Source: Pachypanchax playfairii (Eukaryota > Chordata > Actinopteri > Cyprinodontiformes > Aplocheilidae). Taken from it: a stretch of 64,000 bases of DNA. Made by a program: the position numbers and the translations under genes. The stretch spans positions 3,155,613 to 3,219,612 of the forward strand of contig SSNP01000020.1 in NCBI GenBank assembly GCA_006937955.1. Reading direction: 5' to 3'. The stretch's first letter is position 1. Each line of letters starts with the position of its first letter. Below are positions 24,901 to 40,156 of the stretch, one piece after another. The notes below the pieces were generated by a model. The model was not told where the DNA came from. It made no database searches and was given only the letters and a program-made list of their open reading frames with translations.

Positions 24901-27900
24901 AACAGGGTGAGATGACATGCGAACGTAACTGTTTATCTCCCAAAACATTCACTGAGACTGAAGGCTCTCACTTTAGATTTCTGATAGAAATTAGGTTGTT
25001 TTTTTTCTTACATCAGCCAGAGCCAGCTGCATTACGCTTCTTATTGTTTCCATTTTTGAAAAAGACTGGTTTGGATTTGTTGATTTCAAATCATGAAAGA
25101 CAGATTTTTATTCATTGTAAACTCACATTTTTGTCATAGCTGATCCTTCTTTATGCTAATTAAAACTCAAATTTGTCTTTTTCAAGTTAAAAAAATGTAA
25201 CTACAATTTATAAGATCAAATAAAAAAAACCCTTACATAGATTTTCTGATGTTGTCCTGGTAGTTTGCTTGTGTTAAAACAGGAACTGTCCTGACAGAAG
25301 TACCTGTCTGTTGCTTATGATTAAATATTCATGAGTGTGCTTCTGGGAAGGTCTGCTAATGCTGTGCTCATTTAGAGTTTTGATTATGGTGCAGCAGTGA
25401 CTAGTGCATTTGTTGTACAGGAAAACATGCCCTCAAGGTGTCACAGCATACAAGCTGAAGAGTTTCTGCCCCTATCTTGAGCACCAGATCAAAGTTTTCA
25501 AATAGTGGTTGTGGGTCACACAAAGGAAGTGCGATTTATATTGAGTACAACTTTAAAACATAGGTGTGAGTTTAGATCATCTTACAGAGGTAAATATTTC
25601 AGATGCAAGTTTTGTTCAGCTTTTTTCTGGGTGTAGACTGGTAATGGTGAAAAGTTTTCTTTGACCATATGGTACTTTTAAGTAGTTCTTCTCTTTCTGT
25701 ATTTGTAGCAGTGTATATAAATATAAGAGAAGTCAGGAACTCCAACTTCCATGTAACAGTTGTGCTGTTTCACTCCCATCTCATGTTTCTTGGGGATGTT
25801 AAATTCTTTTCATCGCCTTGTCAAATGCTGTCTTTTTATAGGTAACAAATCCTTTTTACAGGAATCCTTTTCATTTGAAATAGTTTGGTAAAACCTGGCG
25901 CTAATAAGATTATGTGCCATTTTAATTAAGGAGATTTTATAACACCGACTGATGTGAGAAATTCTCTGGACTAGAACTTAAATAAAATCTTTGTCATGCT
26001 AACACACAAGTACAACAATCTATGTTTTCTAAAGTTATTTATTAATTTAGTAGCAATAAGTTGGTTGTTGTTTCTTTCCTCTAATTTCTTTATTTCTCAT
26101 TGGCCTATTGAACCTGTACCAATGAGGCTTGCAGATTAAAAATGCTGTTAAGCCCCATAGCAACAAAGACAAAGCTAACACAGTGTTGGAAACTTGAGTA
26201 AAGCTGGGCAAGGGCTGATGGTTTTCACCTGACACCTTGAGAGAGTGAAAGAAAGCCAGAGGCTCACAGAAAAGCTTATGAGCTTGAAATTCTATATAGA
26301 TGAGAAAAAGTTACAGAATGTGTGAATAGACTGTCATGGGTGTTACAATGAAGATTTTAATAATCAGGTCCTTGTTTTTGTCATTCAGCACCCATTTGAA
26401 TTTGTTATCTTTGAGGGATCTGTAGTAAACATATGCGTTCTATTGCACACACCTTGTTTTTACTTCAGGAAACTCTAAATTATACGTCTTGCCTTGACAG
26501 ACCTGTCAGATGAAAAGAAAGACAAAGGTAACCAAGGCCCTAGCAACCGAACCTGCTTCAAACACACACACAGAAGGTCATTCACTCTATCAAGTTTACT
26601 CTTGCTAACACAGACACACTCAAGTCACTCATTAGTTCCTCTTACACATGATACACACAGTTAATTATTAGTAAGACCAAATATATAGTTAGATTGTCAT
26701 GTGTATTTAAAAGTTCCTGGGAGCCAAGGTGTAAAACAGTAGCAGAGGGAAATTCAGTGTTGTTTGTCGGGTTGTATCACGAAACGCAGGGTTAAAACAG
26801 GCCTTTCCAGTTGAGCCGAGTGGTAGGCGCGGCTGCCTACAGTAGACTGTTGATTGGAAAGGCTTGACGTCATTCAGGTGAAGGAACAGAGCCCTTTTTT
26901 TTGGTGCTTGAATAGAACTCTTTTGCTCTGTCTTGTTAATTTATGTCGAGAAAAAAATAAATGAATGTTTGAGGAAAAATGGGCAAAATTGGGTATCTTC
27001 GAGAGTTATAGGACAGACTTGTCTCTACATGGAAACATAGGCATATTGAATGGCACTACTGTGGCCAAGTTCCTTTGGATGCCCCGGAAAATCTTGGCAA
27101 TAAAAGTACAACAGCAGAGCTATTTCAAATTTAATGCAGCCACCAATAAATGAAGTTCCTGCTTTGACATGTCAACCTAACTTTTGTGGGAAAAAGGAGT
27201 ATTATTTTCAAACTACAGGTAAAACTGTTGAGATGAAGTGTTGGAGGTTGTCCAAAAAAACAATAGTTCCCATTATCTACTCAGGGCAGTAAGGTGTGCT
27301 CATCAACACACACGTCACCAGTGAATACAGCAAAAGTACACACAAAATTTGAAAAGGTAACAAAATCACCTGCCCCCTAGTGGCTGGTGCTGTAAAATAT
27401 TTAAGCCCCACCCCCTCCATGTTAACAAACATTTTCCTGACTAAAACATGAAAATATGCCTCAGATTATTTTTCCACTTGTTTACTTCTGTTGTTTCATG
27501 TAGTTTTATCACATTTCTCCATGTTCAAGTATTTATTTTTGTATGTTATTTGAAACATTTTATTTGATGTTTTAAAAAAAACACTTGATCATTGTTTCCT
27601 GGTAAGTATGCAGTTCTGTCAGCTCCAGTAAAAAGAGTAATTCAGCTTTAGTTCTACAGAACAGAGGTAGGCAGAGATGTGTCATCCATCTTTATATATA
27701 CATCGATGGTTGTGAGAAAATATTCAAGATCAGGGAAGTTTTGTTTTGTGTTGCAGAACTGGATTTTTATTTAAATAAATGTGGCAAAATGCTTTGAGAT
27801 TCCACTGCTGGAGACCAGTTTGATTCTGGGCTTCACACTCAAATGTAGGAGGACAGAAGAGAAGCTTCTCATAGGGATATACCAAATGCTTTTATTTGTT

Positions 27901-28256
27901 TTATTTCCAGATAATAATGATGTGGACACTATCATAGTCCAAAATGAATAAATGAAAAGGCACAAGGTTGCTCAGAGAAACACTTGATCTAGAATAACGA
28001 TCAGTTGCAAGATGACCTGATGACACAATCAACTTCTTTTCAAACTTGCCACCTTGTGAAAGTTTTACACACATTATGTTTACACCGGTAGTTTCACACA
28101 CATCATTTACAGCCACAGAGCTGCATAGCGATAGAAGGGAACACAAGGAAATGCTGTGCAGTGTGTGTCCCATATTGTGACAGCAGAAGGATAAACATGA
28201 ACTCTTAGTTTATTTCAAACACAATCCTACCGAGGGAGTTGGGCTAATCTGGTCTG

Positions 28257-28334
<78 letters not shown>

Positions 28335-31300
28335 TGCTTTCACAGCAAACTGAGACCCAGCGTGACACCACCTTGCTCAAGTGAGAGGCCTCTCTCAACT
28401 TTACTTTGCCTGGAGAGAAGGCAAGTTAGTTCTGTTGGTATGACGGTAATAACTCTACTGTAACTGGATCTTTTGGGCAGTTTACCTCTGAGCTGTTTCA
28501 TTTACAGAATATATACCATAATTTTCTTATGTCAGAGTTTCATTTTGTGGCCTTCTGACTCTGATAAATGACACTGACATTTAAACAGTAGTTCCTTGTG
28601 GCCTTGACTTGAATAAAATCTAAAGTGAGCCATAATCAAATGAAGCTCTGTGGCATATTCTAATCTTAGTCATATAATAAAGTCTTGATTACACCTTAAT
28701 GATGTCTACTGGAGTTCTGTAATGTTTTCGACAACATGCAATGCAGCTTTGCAGCGCATGTCCTCAGTTCCAGCAGAGTCGGACCAGAACAGGATGGCTG
28801 TAGAAAAATAAACACATTAGGGGCAGAGAGCGCAGCCCAGCCTTCTAGGAGATGGATGTAGTGAAAGTTTCAGATGGCTCAAGCTTCATTTGTCTAAGAC
28901 GATGCGATTAAATGTATATAACTGATTGGTCTTTGCAAACAGGATTATAAATTGGATGTATTTTCTGCAGCTCATGTAAACAAAACAATCAGAATATAGT
29001 TGTATTATAAATTAGGTTAAAAAAATGTGGATGTTTCTGGAACTATTGTTTTTGTTTTGGTGTTTCCCTTTTGTCTTGTTTTGTGACACAACACAAATGT
29101 ATTTAAATAACATCAGTGTGCCAGAAAACAAGTTTTATTGTTTCTGATTTCTGCTCCAGGAAGTTAGTCTCTGGTGGTTTAGCAGCTCATCACTCTCAGG
29201 TTTGATTCACTTCCTTTGACTACCTACCCCCNNNNNNNNNNCCCCCCCCCCCCCCCCCCCCCGATTCTGCAGATGATGAACATCTCTTGGTTTAAAATCT
29301 AAAATTGAATGTTATCTTTGCTCTGTTGGGTTAAGCTCCTCGTGTGAGAGGCCTGGTTCTGCTTCTAGCATGTTCTTGTTCATGGGAACATAAATTATTC
29401 TTTTTGTACATATTGACTTGTATCATTTACAGAAATCCTCATTTCTGGAAATTTGGCTTCATAATTTGGTAGTTTTGTTTCACTAGTGAGACATTTGATG
29501 GAGATTATTTCCTCAAACTACCTTCATACAACATAAGCTGTTAGAAATGATCACAAACAGACCCCGTCATGACTGCAAGGACAGCAGTTTGGGGGTTTAC
29601 GTGATAATGTCTCCAAATCCCATCTGATGGGCATCACTCCTGATTTATTTATTTATTTAACTGGAAGGCAAATTACTAACTAGAATTAGTCAGTGAGAGG
29701 CAGAGGACAGGTTGTCCTTAAAATCATATGTTTGAATTAATAATGAACTAGAATGAATAGATTAGAACGTCACAAATCTCTTAGGATTTCATGCTCATTT
29801 TACTTGTCTTGCATAATGCATGTTGTATCTTATGTAACAAATATCATTGAAATGTGTGTCACAAGCTGGAACAAACTTGAAAGTGTTTATGGGAGGATGT
29901 TTAATGTAAAACAAAATGTTATTAAAGTAAAAGCCACCTGATGTTTGGTAGAATGATTATTACAATAGGTGTGTTCAGATCAGACTGCGGAGTAATTAGT
30001 TTTTATGCGGTTTATTGTTTTTTTCATTCAGGGTAAAAATGTTATTACGTGAAATTGTTAATACCAGGTTGGGAAAAACAGTTTGAACAGGTTTTAATAG
30101 CTGCTGAAGAGACATCGGTTGCTTAAGTTGCAGAGAAGTTGTCATATTGTAATTGTTTGCTTGCAGCACTGAGACTGTCATTATTGTCCTTTATCTTGGA
30201 AATCAAAAGCACTTCAATATGTTTTTGGCAAAGATTTTCTTTTGTTTTCGTTTGAAAATAAGAAACTTCAATTGGACGCAACTTGGAATAAAAATAAGTA
30301 AACGGAGTTTAGCTAAGAAAAAAATCCTGACTGGAAAATTTGAGCTGATAAAAAGGGCTGGATTGTCTTTAAGATAACCTCCCTTTTATTTCCAGCTTTG
30401 CCCTTGGGTTTGAGTCCTTTTTTATCTCATTCCCTGACTTTTCTCTCTTGAATGTAGTATCTGCTGTGCGTGGACAGAAGCGTGTAGCACTCCATTTTCA
30501 TTAACTCCACCGCGTAAAAATTCCATCCATGTGAATATGAGTTAAATAATTCAACACGTCAGAACGAAACCGCTTCTACCTCAGAATACTTGAACGTCTT
30601 TCTTTGTGTGTTTTGATCATATGCAAACAGTTGTGTTTGCAGTGTGGCGTGAAATGGTTTTCTGCTGTGTACGTCTTGTTAGGAACGTTTCATCTGTGTG
30701 TCGGGAGGTTGGGGTTCTCAGTTGTTGAACAGGATGTAAACATTACACTAATGGTCTCTCCACATGGTAGACGAAGGACATAAAAGGGCAGCGACCTGCG
30801 CGACGTGGTTCAGACAGGAGCTCAGATTTTTAGGTTTAAAGCAAAGCTGCTTTGCTCTGTTGCACTTGAAGTGGTCGTCATTATGCAAGCTTGTCAAATT
30901 TGTAGTAAAAAAAACAAAAAGAACAAAGAAGTTGACTTGTGTGGTGCAGAGGTTTGTTCATCTGCACTGTTTGTGTCCTGTGAGTTCATCAGAGAGCTGA
31001 TGAAGCTTCTGTGCAGAGTTGTTTCCACTGTTGTCCAAATGTTGAGGTTAAGGAGGGCAGGAGGTTTGAGGGGTGATATTAGATCATGAAGGATTGGAAT
31101 GTGTTGACACTTTGTCAAATCAGAGGTCGTAATATCATCTTTAGCCACATTCCAGTCACTGTGCCATAGAAAAACTGCACAAACTGTTAAAAATCTGTCC
31201 AGGAATTTCGTTCAGCCTCCTTCCACTTTTGTTTTTTTTAGACTTCTTATTGAAATTATTCTATTTTTTCTGTGAATAATTTATTTTCATAATTTAACAT

Positions 31301-34300
31301 TTACTATTGCTTGTTTCAGAGGTTACGTTTTTCCAGTAGATCCAACCAGTTGCTGGATTTGTAAACCAGCCTCTGTCTCTGTAGAAATAAACATGAATGT
31401 AGCTGGAATTTTAGTCTGAAAAATCTGGTGAATAATGTATCAAGACAGTAAAGATGCAAATAAGCAGGATATCGTTCAACCTCACAGCATTTCTTGTTTA
31501 AATAACTGCTTAAAATGTTCTTAAGTTTGTAATCGCAGTTTGTAGTCAGAGTAGTCGATTTAATCCCGGGCTTAATAGCTTTGAAAAGCCTCAGATTTAG
31601 TTGAACCACTTTTATGACACGCTGGTTGTTTGTCTGGTTAAAATGTTAATTATTTAAAAAGAACTAAATCCATCAAACGTAGCATTTTCCTTTTTTTTCC
31701 TCTGATATGTGCAAGTTAACAATTCCCTTTCGGTATTCCAGAGTCAAACTCAACATCGGAGAGTAATGTGAGAACCAAGCGGTGATGTCATTTATTGTCC
31801 TCCAACGTGTGTATAATTAAAATGGAGGGGAGAGGTGGCAGTGTGCACGTCTGTGTGTTTGTATCAGTGCGTCTGCATGTGTCAGTAGGCTGGTTTGCTT
31901 AGCCTGCAGCTGCCCAAAAATAAAGGAAGAATCAGGAGACAAAAATAGCCAGACATGAAAGAGGAGAAGAGAAGAGGAAGACTAAAGAGCTGAGGACCAC
32001 AGTCATGCAAAAAGAGATCAGAGGAAATGTGTGTGAATTGTAAGGGTCAGTTTCTGATCTCTCGTGTCTAGTTTGCAAGCCGCTCTATCCAGAGCTGTCA
32101 GGAGTCCAGAAGGTTTATCGTCGTGAGGAGCGAGCGCTCTCAAAGGCAGATTGAAAAGCCCACAGTAACAGACAGGGAGACGTGGAAATGTGGGGATTGT
32201 GTTACAGAGAGACAGTTTTACAGTTGGTTGTTCACATTAAAAGTGCCGCAAATAGTTACAGTAAAAATTTCTTTTAATAATTTAGGAAGAAAGGCTAAGA
32301 AAAGAAGTGCAGTACTCAGCTTGGAGGGGCCAACAGTAACAGATTGTCTTGATTTTGGGTCAGCTGCACAATTTTAAGAAGCTAATACACATTTCAGATA
32401 TTAGCAACCCTTTTTTATTTGAGATTGTTTTTAAACTTTTTTTTTTTTAGAGAAACAAAATGTAATTTTCTTTAAAGTGTTTTATTTTTCCCGTATTCAA
32501 CTTTTGGTTAAATTACCAGGATATTTGAAATATCCTGCAGTGTTTTAATTAAAACATGTAATGAGCAGTTATAAAATATAATTCAAAATGTCTGAAATTG
32601 AGAAATAATATAAAGTTAATGTTAAGATTGTCTTATCTTTGTCATATTATTCCCTAAATTGTGCCTTTATGAAGCTGACATAACTTTTACTAAGGAGTCT
32701 TAATACACAAAGTACAACTGGCCTATTTTAAACACCTTTTTATTGGTAAATTACCTTAAAAGTTTGTTGCACCATGTGACCACATTGTGCTTCTGTTGAC
32801 ATTTCTTGTATTTAATGCAGTAACAGCCATTCAAACTCTAACTATCATTATTTTGAAGACACTCTGTTTTGAGTTCCTGAGAAGTGTGTACAGAAACAGC
32901 TGTACATTTTCATTAAACATAAGCTTGGTGTGTTTCCACAAAGCTTTTGTTGTTGTTACCAGAAACTGTAAATTTACTGGAGACAAAATATGGAAATTGA
33001 AGTCGAACCAAAACAACCGGTCGCCTAATCGCTACCTACCTCCTTTCACCGTTTACTAGTTTTAACTACTCCCATACTTCAAAACCACTTTTGGTATTTG
33101 AAAATCTTTATAACTCGGCTCATGCGACACCGACTCAAAACTCCGGTTTTTCCACCATGATGGTTTTGAAGCTGTAGCTTTGAGGTGCCGACTAACTGGT
33201 GCTGAACTCTACTGGCGCTCACTCGTGGCGTTTGGAGGAAAACTGTTGTTGTTTCACTGGAAATGACGACACGACAGTTAAAAAGAAATTATGTGCAGAC
33301 TTAATTATAATAGTCGGTGTCATCAGCTATAAAGATGTCAGCCCAATCTTAGTACTTACACTGAACATTTAGTCTGCCTTCTTCTCCCACATGTTCCAAA
33401 AATAATTTGCTTCATCCCTCATTCAGAACCACATAAGACCCTTCCCCTGTCCTCTTGGTTTAATATAACTGTCATTTCCTCTAAATCCTCATTCCCCCGC
33501 TTTAGTTAAAGCTTAATCTGGCCTATTACATTTTATTCAAGTCTGCAGTGTCAGCATGAAGAAGCTGGTGGGGGGTGATTTGAGTTTCAGACGTTAGATC
33601 ATACCATCTGGAGAATGGGGGGGGGGACATGCACAAGGCTGGATGGGTAATCAACATGATTTTTGTTTCCCATGACCTGATACTTTAAGACGAGGTGGGG
33701 GGGTGGGGGGGGGCTGTTTGTATGAGTCTCCTCACATTAGAACAACCATGTAGATTTTATTGGACAGTGTCTGACATTGTGCATACACACACCTGAATAT
33801 CAGCTCCTTTGTGTGCACAACATTGTGTTGTAGTTTGTATGCGCCACCCACTGTTTGTTTCATGGTCTGTGTGTGTTTGTGTCTCGTCACCCTGGAGCCA
33901 GTCATTCTGTCCTCTGACCCTGATCCCATCACCTGTCCGCTCAGATCACACAAACGCACGCACGCACACACACACACCCGTGGACATATATAGACACAAT
34001 TGCTGTGACCCTTTCCTGGAGTTGAAACACAATCACTGTTACCAACCATGTAAAACCTGCTGGCACAGCAAGGTTTCGTTTTCCTGTTAGAGATGAAGAA
34101 CATTCTCTCTGCTGTTAAAGATTCATTTCTATTCATAACTTTGAATTTCTTGACCTTTTTCTGTAGAGATACAAACAAACTAATCAACATAAATGTTGTG
34201 TAAGTTTATGAAACATGTTCAGTTTAGCTGTTCAGAAGCAAATCACACACCATGCTGTTAGCGTGAGTTTAGTTTAGTACATACAAGACTGGTTTATATG

Positions 34301-37300
34301 TCTATTGTATTTAGAATTCAGCAGTTAAAACTTGTTCTACTGTTTAAGATAAACACGTTCTGTAATTTATTTTTCTTAAATGAAAGTTGTGTTAAAAATC
34401 TGGTGTCATGAAGTCATTTGTTTCTGTATGTGCAGGAGCAGAAGTCATCTGGTCGATACAGCATGTCGCGATGTACGAACTCCGGGGCCACGACCACGTT
34501 AGAGGAGCCGCATGTCGGTAACTACCGGTTACTGAAAACCATTGGCAAAGGCAACTTCGCCAAGGTCAAACTGGCGCGACATGTCCTCACTGGAAAAGAG
34601 GTGAGCACAGAAAGCTTTACTCTGAGTGTTTGACATCGCTTTATTTATTCATCGATATATTAATACATTTTATTTTTAAGCTCTTTAATGATGCGTAACT
34701 ATAAACTTCAACTACAATCAGTATCCCTCTTGTTCTTTTCTATTTAATAAATTTGTTCAGATTATTGATTCAAATCAGGTTCACATTAGCTACGTTTACA
34801 TGCGCCAAATTTCCCCAATCTGATTAAAATCTTGGTCGATCTGAATTCCCAAATCCCTGTTTACATGGACACTAACTGAAATGATCTGATCATGCCATGA
34901 GTACACATGCACCAAGCACTCGATCAGGTTAAATGAGTTGAGCATGCGCACAGCGAGTTGTCTTTCCGGGGGAAGAAAAAAAAGTAAACAAACTCCGTCC
35001 TTTCTGCACGTCTTTCCCGCCCCATCGTGTGCTCGAGCTGACTCACGTTTTCCCCAATATGAACCCTCTGCGGGTGATTACCGTTATGTTTGGGTTTTTA
35101 CTGGTCGCATTAACCAAGCTAGCGGCTGAATACATATTACTACTGCTCCTCCGCCACAGGAGAGGAGAGCAGGATGACAGGATGACTGCACCAGCCGACC
35201 ACTTCTGTTTACTTCCCGCTATGTTTTCTACTTGAGTCTGCGAAAGTGGAAAGACGTCACGCTGAAGTTGTACGCATGCGCAAAGGGCTCTTTTCACCCT
35301 TTCTTTCCGAATGGGTGTATACATGCACGTCTATCCGAATGAAGATCGGACAAAACCACCCCTCTTGATCGGAAGTAAATTTCTTTCGGATCAGGCTGCA
35401 TCGGATCAAAACATTCGGGTTGACATGTTTACATGACGTCTTTTTTATCCGATTGGGCGTTTATTCCGATTAAATGTGCCCATGTAAACGTAGCTAGTGA
35501 TAGATATTAGGTCAAAATCGGATTTTTCAAAGCAATTTGTGCCCGTTTTTCAAATTAAAACAAAGTAAAACTCTGTTCATGGTGAAAGAATGTAGAAACT
35601 CTTGTGTGATCAGAGCTGATGTCACACTGTGAGCTTGATGGTACACAATGTAAGTTCAGTCAGTATTAACATCATTACTGGAACTCGTTTGCACATAAAT
35701 CTAGTTTCTCTCTGACGAAAAATGAATTAGTTACATTGTACCTCAGAGGTCTGTGTTACACGTTAATTATTATTTTACCTATTGTAGATCATTTCCTGAA
35801 TGAATTTTAGTATAAAAAAAATAGGAGTTTCCATGAAACTAGACTGATAACGACTATTTAGAACCTGATCAAAACATGTTTTTTTCTTGTTTTTAAAACT
35901 GCTCATATCTCATACACTCACGGTGATGTATGGGAACTTTTATTTTCTAAACCTTTTACACAACATTACACTTCTTTTTGCAGATAGATTCAAAATTCCT
36001 GTTGAATTCACCATGAGTGCTACACGTTGCCATCGTTGGTGATACTTAATTTGTTAAACCAGATAATTCCATGTAATTGAACATGTGAGATAAAATAGAT
36101 GGAAGTGTAAAGATCTTTGTTTATGAGATTTATAAGATTGGAACTGTTCTAAGCTGTGAAACTGTCAAACTATTTCTCTTAACTGAGATCATCAACAAGT
36201 TTTGTACATCATATAAGATATTAGTTATAAATATATTATTTACAGAAACACTTAAAATGGCCTAAATAATTCCTAACTAGTAAAAACTAGTAATATTTGT
36301 TTGTTGTTTGTCAATGTAACACAAAGTTACATTTATGAGGTATAAAAAATTGTTGTTGCTGATTATTTTAGCCACTAACGTCGTGTGTTTAGAGTAAAAA
36401 AAAAAACACGAGTTAGATGTGTTTTATTGTCAAGATGATCTAACTAGACATACATGTTATTGTTTGGTTCATTTCTAAATGCTGATCTGGTTTCCTGGTT
36501 GCCAAGAGTACAGAAAGACTCAGAGTGTGAGACAGAGTCATTTTAATCTGATCTAAGGCCTGTGCAGCTTTGGAGAGCTACTGCTGCAGATTAAATCAGT
36601 GTTGTCAGTCTGAAAAGTAAAACCCCAAATGTTTCCAGTTTTCTGTTTTTAATAAAATAAATAAACAAGCGTCCCATTAATGATCCAGGGCTGGATTCTG
36701 TCTGACTTTGTCCAGTTGATTTCTGTATGTGAGGAGAACGAGTTGAGTGGGCGGAGTCTGTCAATATGTGACAGCCCTGTGCCTGACACCCTGATAACAC
36801 ACCACGTGATGTGCTGGTGCACACAAAGAAAAACAAGAGGGAGAGAGTGAGAGGGCATAAAAGAGTCAGACAGGCACAACCTGAAAGAGGAGTGGAAGAA
36901 AGAAGTTAGCTGACAAATAGAGAGAGAGTAGATCTCTGTTCTGTGTCCTTGTGAAGTCAGGACTCTTTGTTATCCCTGTTTTATGTTCTTTAGCTATTAC
37001 TTTAACCCCCCCCCCCCTCTTCTTTTAGTTTTCATCAGCTCTTATTTCATCTCAATCTTTGTCTCTTTTGCTATTTACTGCTGTGGGATTATAAACCTTA
37101 GACCTCATTATTGGTTAGAGCCCAAACCACATTTCAGCCCTCTATTTATTTCTCTCTGTTCTGTCCTATTATGCAACTGTCGCCTGCTGTGATCGTGTGT
37201 TAATGCTGCAAAATTGTATCGTTCTGGGTGTGTGTGTGTGTGTGATGTGTTTAAAACACAGTGTTGTGGCTCTGTGTGTGTTTTTAGATGGGAGACAGCA

Positions 37301-37537
37301 CAGTATTTTAGTCGTTCAGGTTTTTGTGCAGTGGGTTTTTATTCATCGGTTTTTGTTTTGCTTCCAGGTGGCTGTTAAGATCATTGATAAGACGCAGCTC
37401 AACTCCTCCAGTTTGCAAAAGGTGAGTTTCTTGAACTTCCACACTCACATACAGGCATCGTTTAAAAACTTTAGTCTCCTCAATCCCGTTTTCTCAGAAG
37501 TCGTTTCCAAGTCACTCTTCCTGCCTCGCACGTCCTC

Positions 37538-37571
<34 letters not shown>

Positions 37572-39481
37572 GTCTGAAGTGGTCCAGTTTTCAGGGAGAG
37601 TTTTAATTACAGGAAACAAGCTGCAATTACTTCCTTTGATCGTGGCAGGGTGGGGTCTGTCCACTTCCACGCACGCGATCTAACCATGTGTTCAGCGCAC
37701 GCTGAAAGCACACACACTCGTCCACAAGACACACAATACACACTTGTGTCCAAATGCAGAATCACAACAGCGCATGACAGAACGTATAGACGACACAGAC
37801 ACATGGACAGACCGGAAATAATTCAAGTTGCAGTCAGTCACTTGGATGAATTTAAAGTCTGAATTTGAATTTGAATGTGTTGTTGTTGTAAGACTTAAAA
37901 AAAAATGCCTCCAGTAAGATCTTATCTGCTGACCCAGAACTAATAAATAAACAATAATTCACTTCATTCTTTAAATTAATATTTTGGCTATTTTGAGGTG
38001 TGTTTTTGTGTAAAAGTTTAAATTAATATCTTACTCATTGTAGATTCCTGGACAGGTTCAGTTTGAAGAACTTGGAAGAATTTATTCATATTTCTGCTCA
38101 AATAATAATGTAACTTAAAATGCAGTGTAAATGTTTAGAAAGAAAAATGTTTAAAATGTTTTAAAACTAAAGCTATCCACGTAGTTGCATCATCAGTCCA
38201 TTTCTCCAATATCGAGCTGATAGTCTTAGCTTTAGTCTTATTATAAGTGAAGTTGCAAATGACTGATGTTAGATTTCAGTGAGAGCAGCATTGCTTCAGT
38301 ACTCAAATTCAAATGCCGTGTGTATAACATGTAGCTGTAACTTAGAACGCGCCAGGCTGCAGTCTGACAGCGTGACTGACACAGTGTTACTGTGGTGTTT
38401 CTTGCAGCTCTTCCGGGAAGTGAGAATCATGAAGATGTTGAATCATCCCAACATAGGTGAGTCGTAATGAAAGTGTCATCACTCACTGATCTGCAGTCAG
38501 ACTGCATTAGTCTTTCAAGGTCATGACATGTTCAAACGGAGATAATAATTCTGTTATTTTTGCTTTCTCTGTTGCTCTCTATATTTTATATCCCCTTACT
38601 TTCTGCCCCCCCTCCCCCTCCTCATTTTTTGCTCTTATTTTTCTCCCCCTGCAGTCAAGCTCTTCGAAGTATTAGAGACAGATAAGACTTTGTACCTGGT
38701 AATGGAGTACGCCAGTGGAGGTGAGCGTGTTTCTGTGAAATCACTGACCCTGCAGCTCAGATCTCTGTATGTTATATAATAATCTAAAGTAAACAGCCTG
38801 GGTCAGTGTTGTGACTAGAAATATGGAAAAGATAATAGTGTTTATTAGTTGTATTGTGCAAAGCTGAAAAAGGTTTCCCAAAGTAGCGGTAGCTTGAACT
38901 CCCTTTACCTGAGTGTGTTTAGTTCAGTGTCTCCTTGACCCCGTTTCTTGTCTTTAAGGAGACAAATATCAGACTTCAACACTAAACCTGCTTTTCTCTC
39001 TCCACTTTCTCAGGAGAAGTCTTTGATTATTTGGTGGCCCACGGCAGGATGAAGGAAAAAGAAGCACGTGCCAAATTCAGACAGGTGTGTGCCCTTCCAC
39101 TGGGTTTTCTATGCATCATTTAATTGAACCATGTAAAGTTAATTAATAACAAGTTCAGTGATCATTTGTGAAGAACAGCTTTGAATCCTTTTTTCTGCCA
39201 GATCTCAGGAACTGATTTGTTTTGATCCAGTAAACTCCTACTTTATAATTAATAATTGACTGTTGATCATTAAAACATGAATTTTGTGTCTCTATTTGTT
39301 TCTAATAATTTATTCCTTATTAAATTCCAATAAATTATTCCAAGTGTCTTTATTTACCTGTTAACCCCTTTTCACCCTGAGAATTTAATCTTTATTTATT
39401 TTTTAATCTCTTTCCAGATTGTGTCAGCAGTGCAGTACTGCCATCAGAAATGTATAGTACACAGAGACCTCAAGGTTAGTG

Positions 39482-39522
<41 letters not shown>

Positions 39523-39811
39523 GTGTGTTTTGGTATCCTTATGGGGACCGTCCATTGACTTCCATTGATTTTAGTAACTAGATTTATACCTAACCCAAAC
39601 CCTTTTCCTAACCTTAACCATTACTGATCTATAACGAACCCTAAGACTAACTAAAACTCTATTCACACCATACCTATAAACCTAACCCCTAACCCTAAAA
39701 AGGGGAGTCCCCCTCATGGGGACTAGGCTTCGGTCCCCACAAGAACCCTCGGACCCCAGAAAGATAGTAAAAGTCAGGAAACGGGTCCCCAGGAGGTCAG
39801 AAATACAAACC

Positions 39812-39842
<31 letters not shown>

Positions 39843-40125
39843 TTTGCTATCCTTATGGGGACCGTCCATTGACTTCCATTGATTTTAGTAACTAGATTTA
39901 TACCTAACCCAAACCCTTTTACTAACCTTAACCATTACTGATCTATAACTAACCCTCAGACTAACTAAAACTCTATTCACACCATACCTATAAACCTAAC
40001 CCCTAACCATAAAAAGGGGAGTCCCCCTCATGGGGACCAGGCTTCGGTCCCCACAAGAACCCTCGGACCCCAGAAAGATAGTAAAAGTCAGGAAACTGGT
40101 CCTCAGGAGGTCAGAAATACAAACC

Positions 40126-40156
<31 letters not shown>

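Larger units (their letters stand above)
19018..34435 (+). other. mark2 intron 1 (15.4 kb)
   Basis: AT-rich intron between the short first coding exon and the exon starting EQKSSGRYSM. ORFs within are short, with no recognisable protein on either strand. It holds a small structured element (26801-26863), a CA repeat (28262-28328) and an assembly gap in a C-run (29232-29262). Alternative first exons, known for mammalian MARK genes, could lie here, but I cannot identify one. Confidence 0.8.

Noticed and set aside
26801..26863. tRNA gene
   Set aside because: An A-box-like stretch only; no B box, anticodon loop or T arm.
28210..28398. CVCV-rich minus-strand frame
   Set aside because: Read-through of the AC microsatellite.
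33732..34190. 152-codon minus-strand frame in mark2 intron 1
   Set aside because: No homology, contains a CA/GT-derived low-complexity stretch, and no splice or promoter support.
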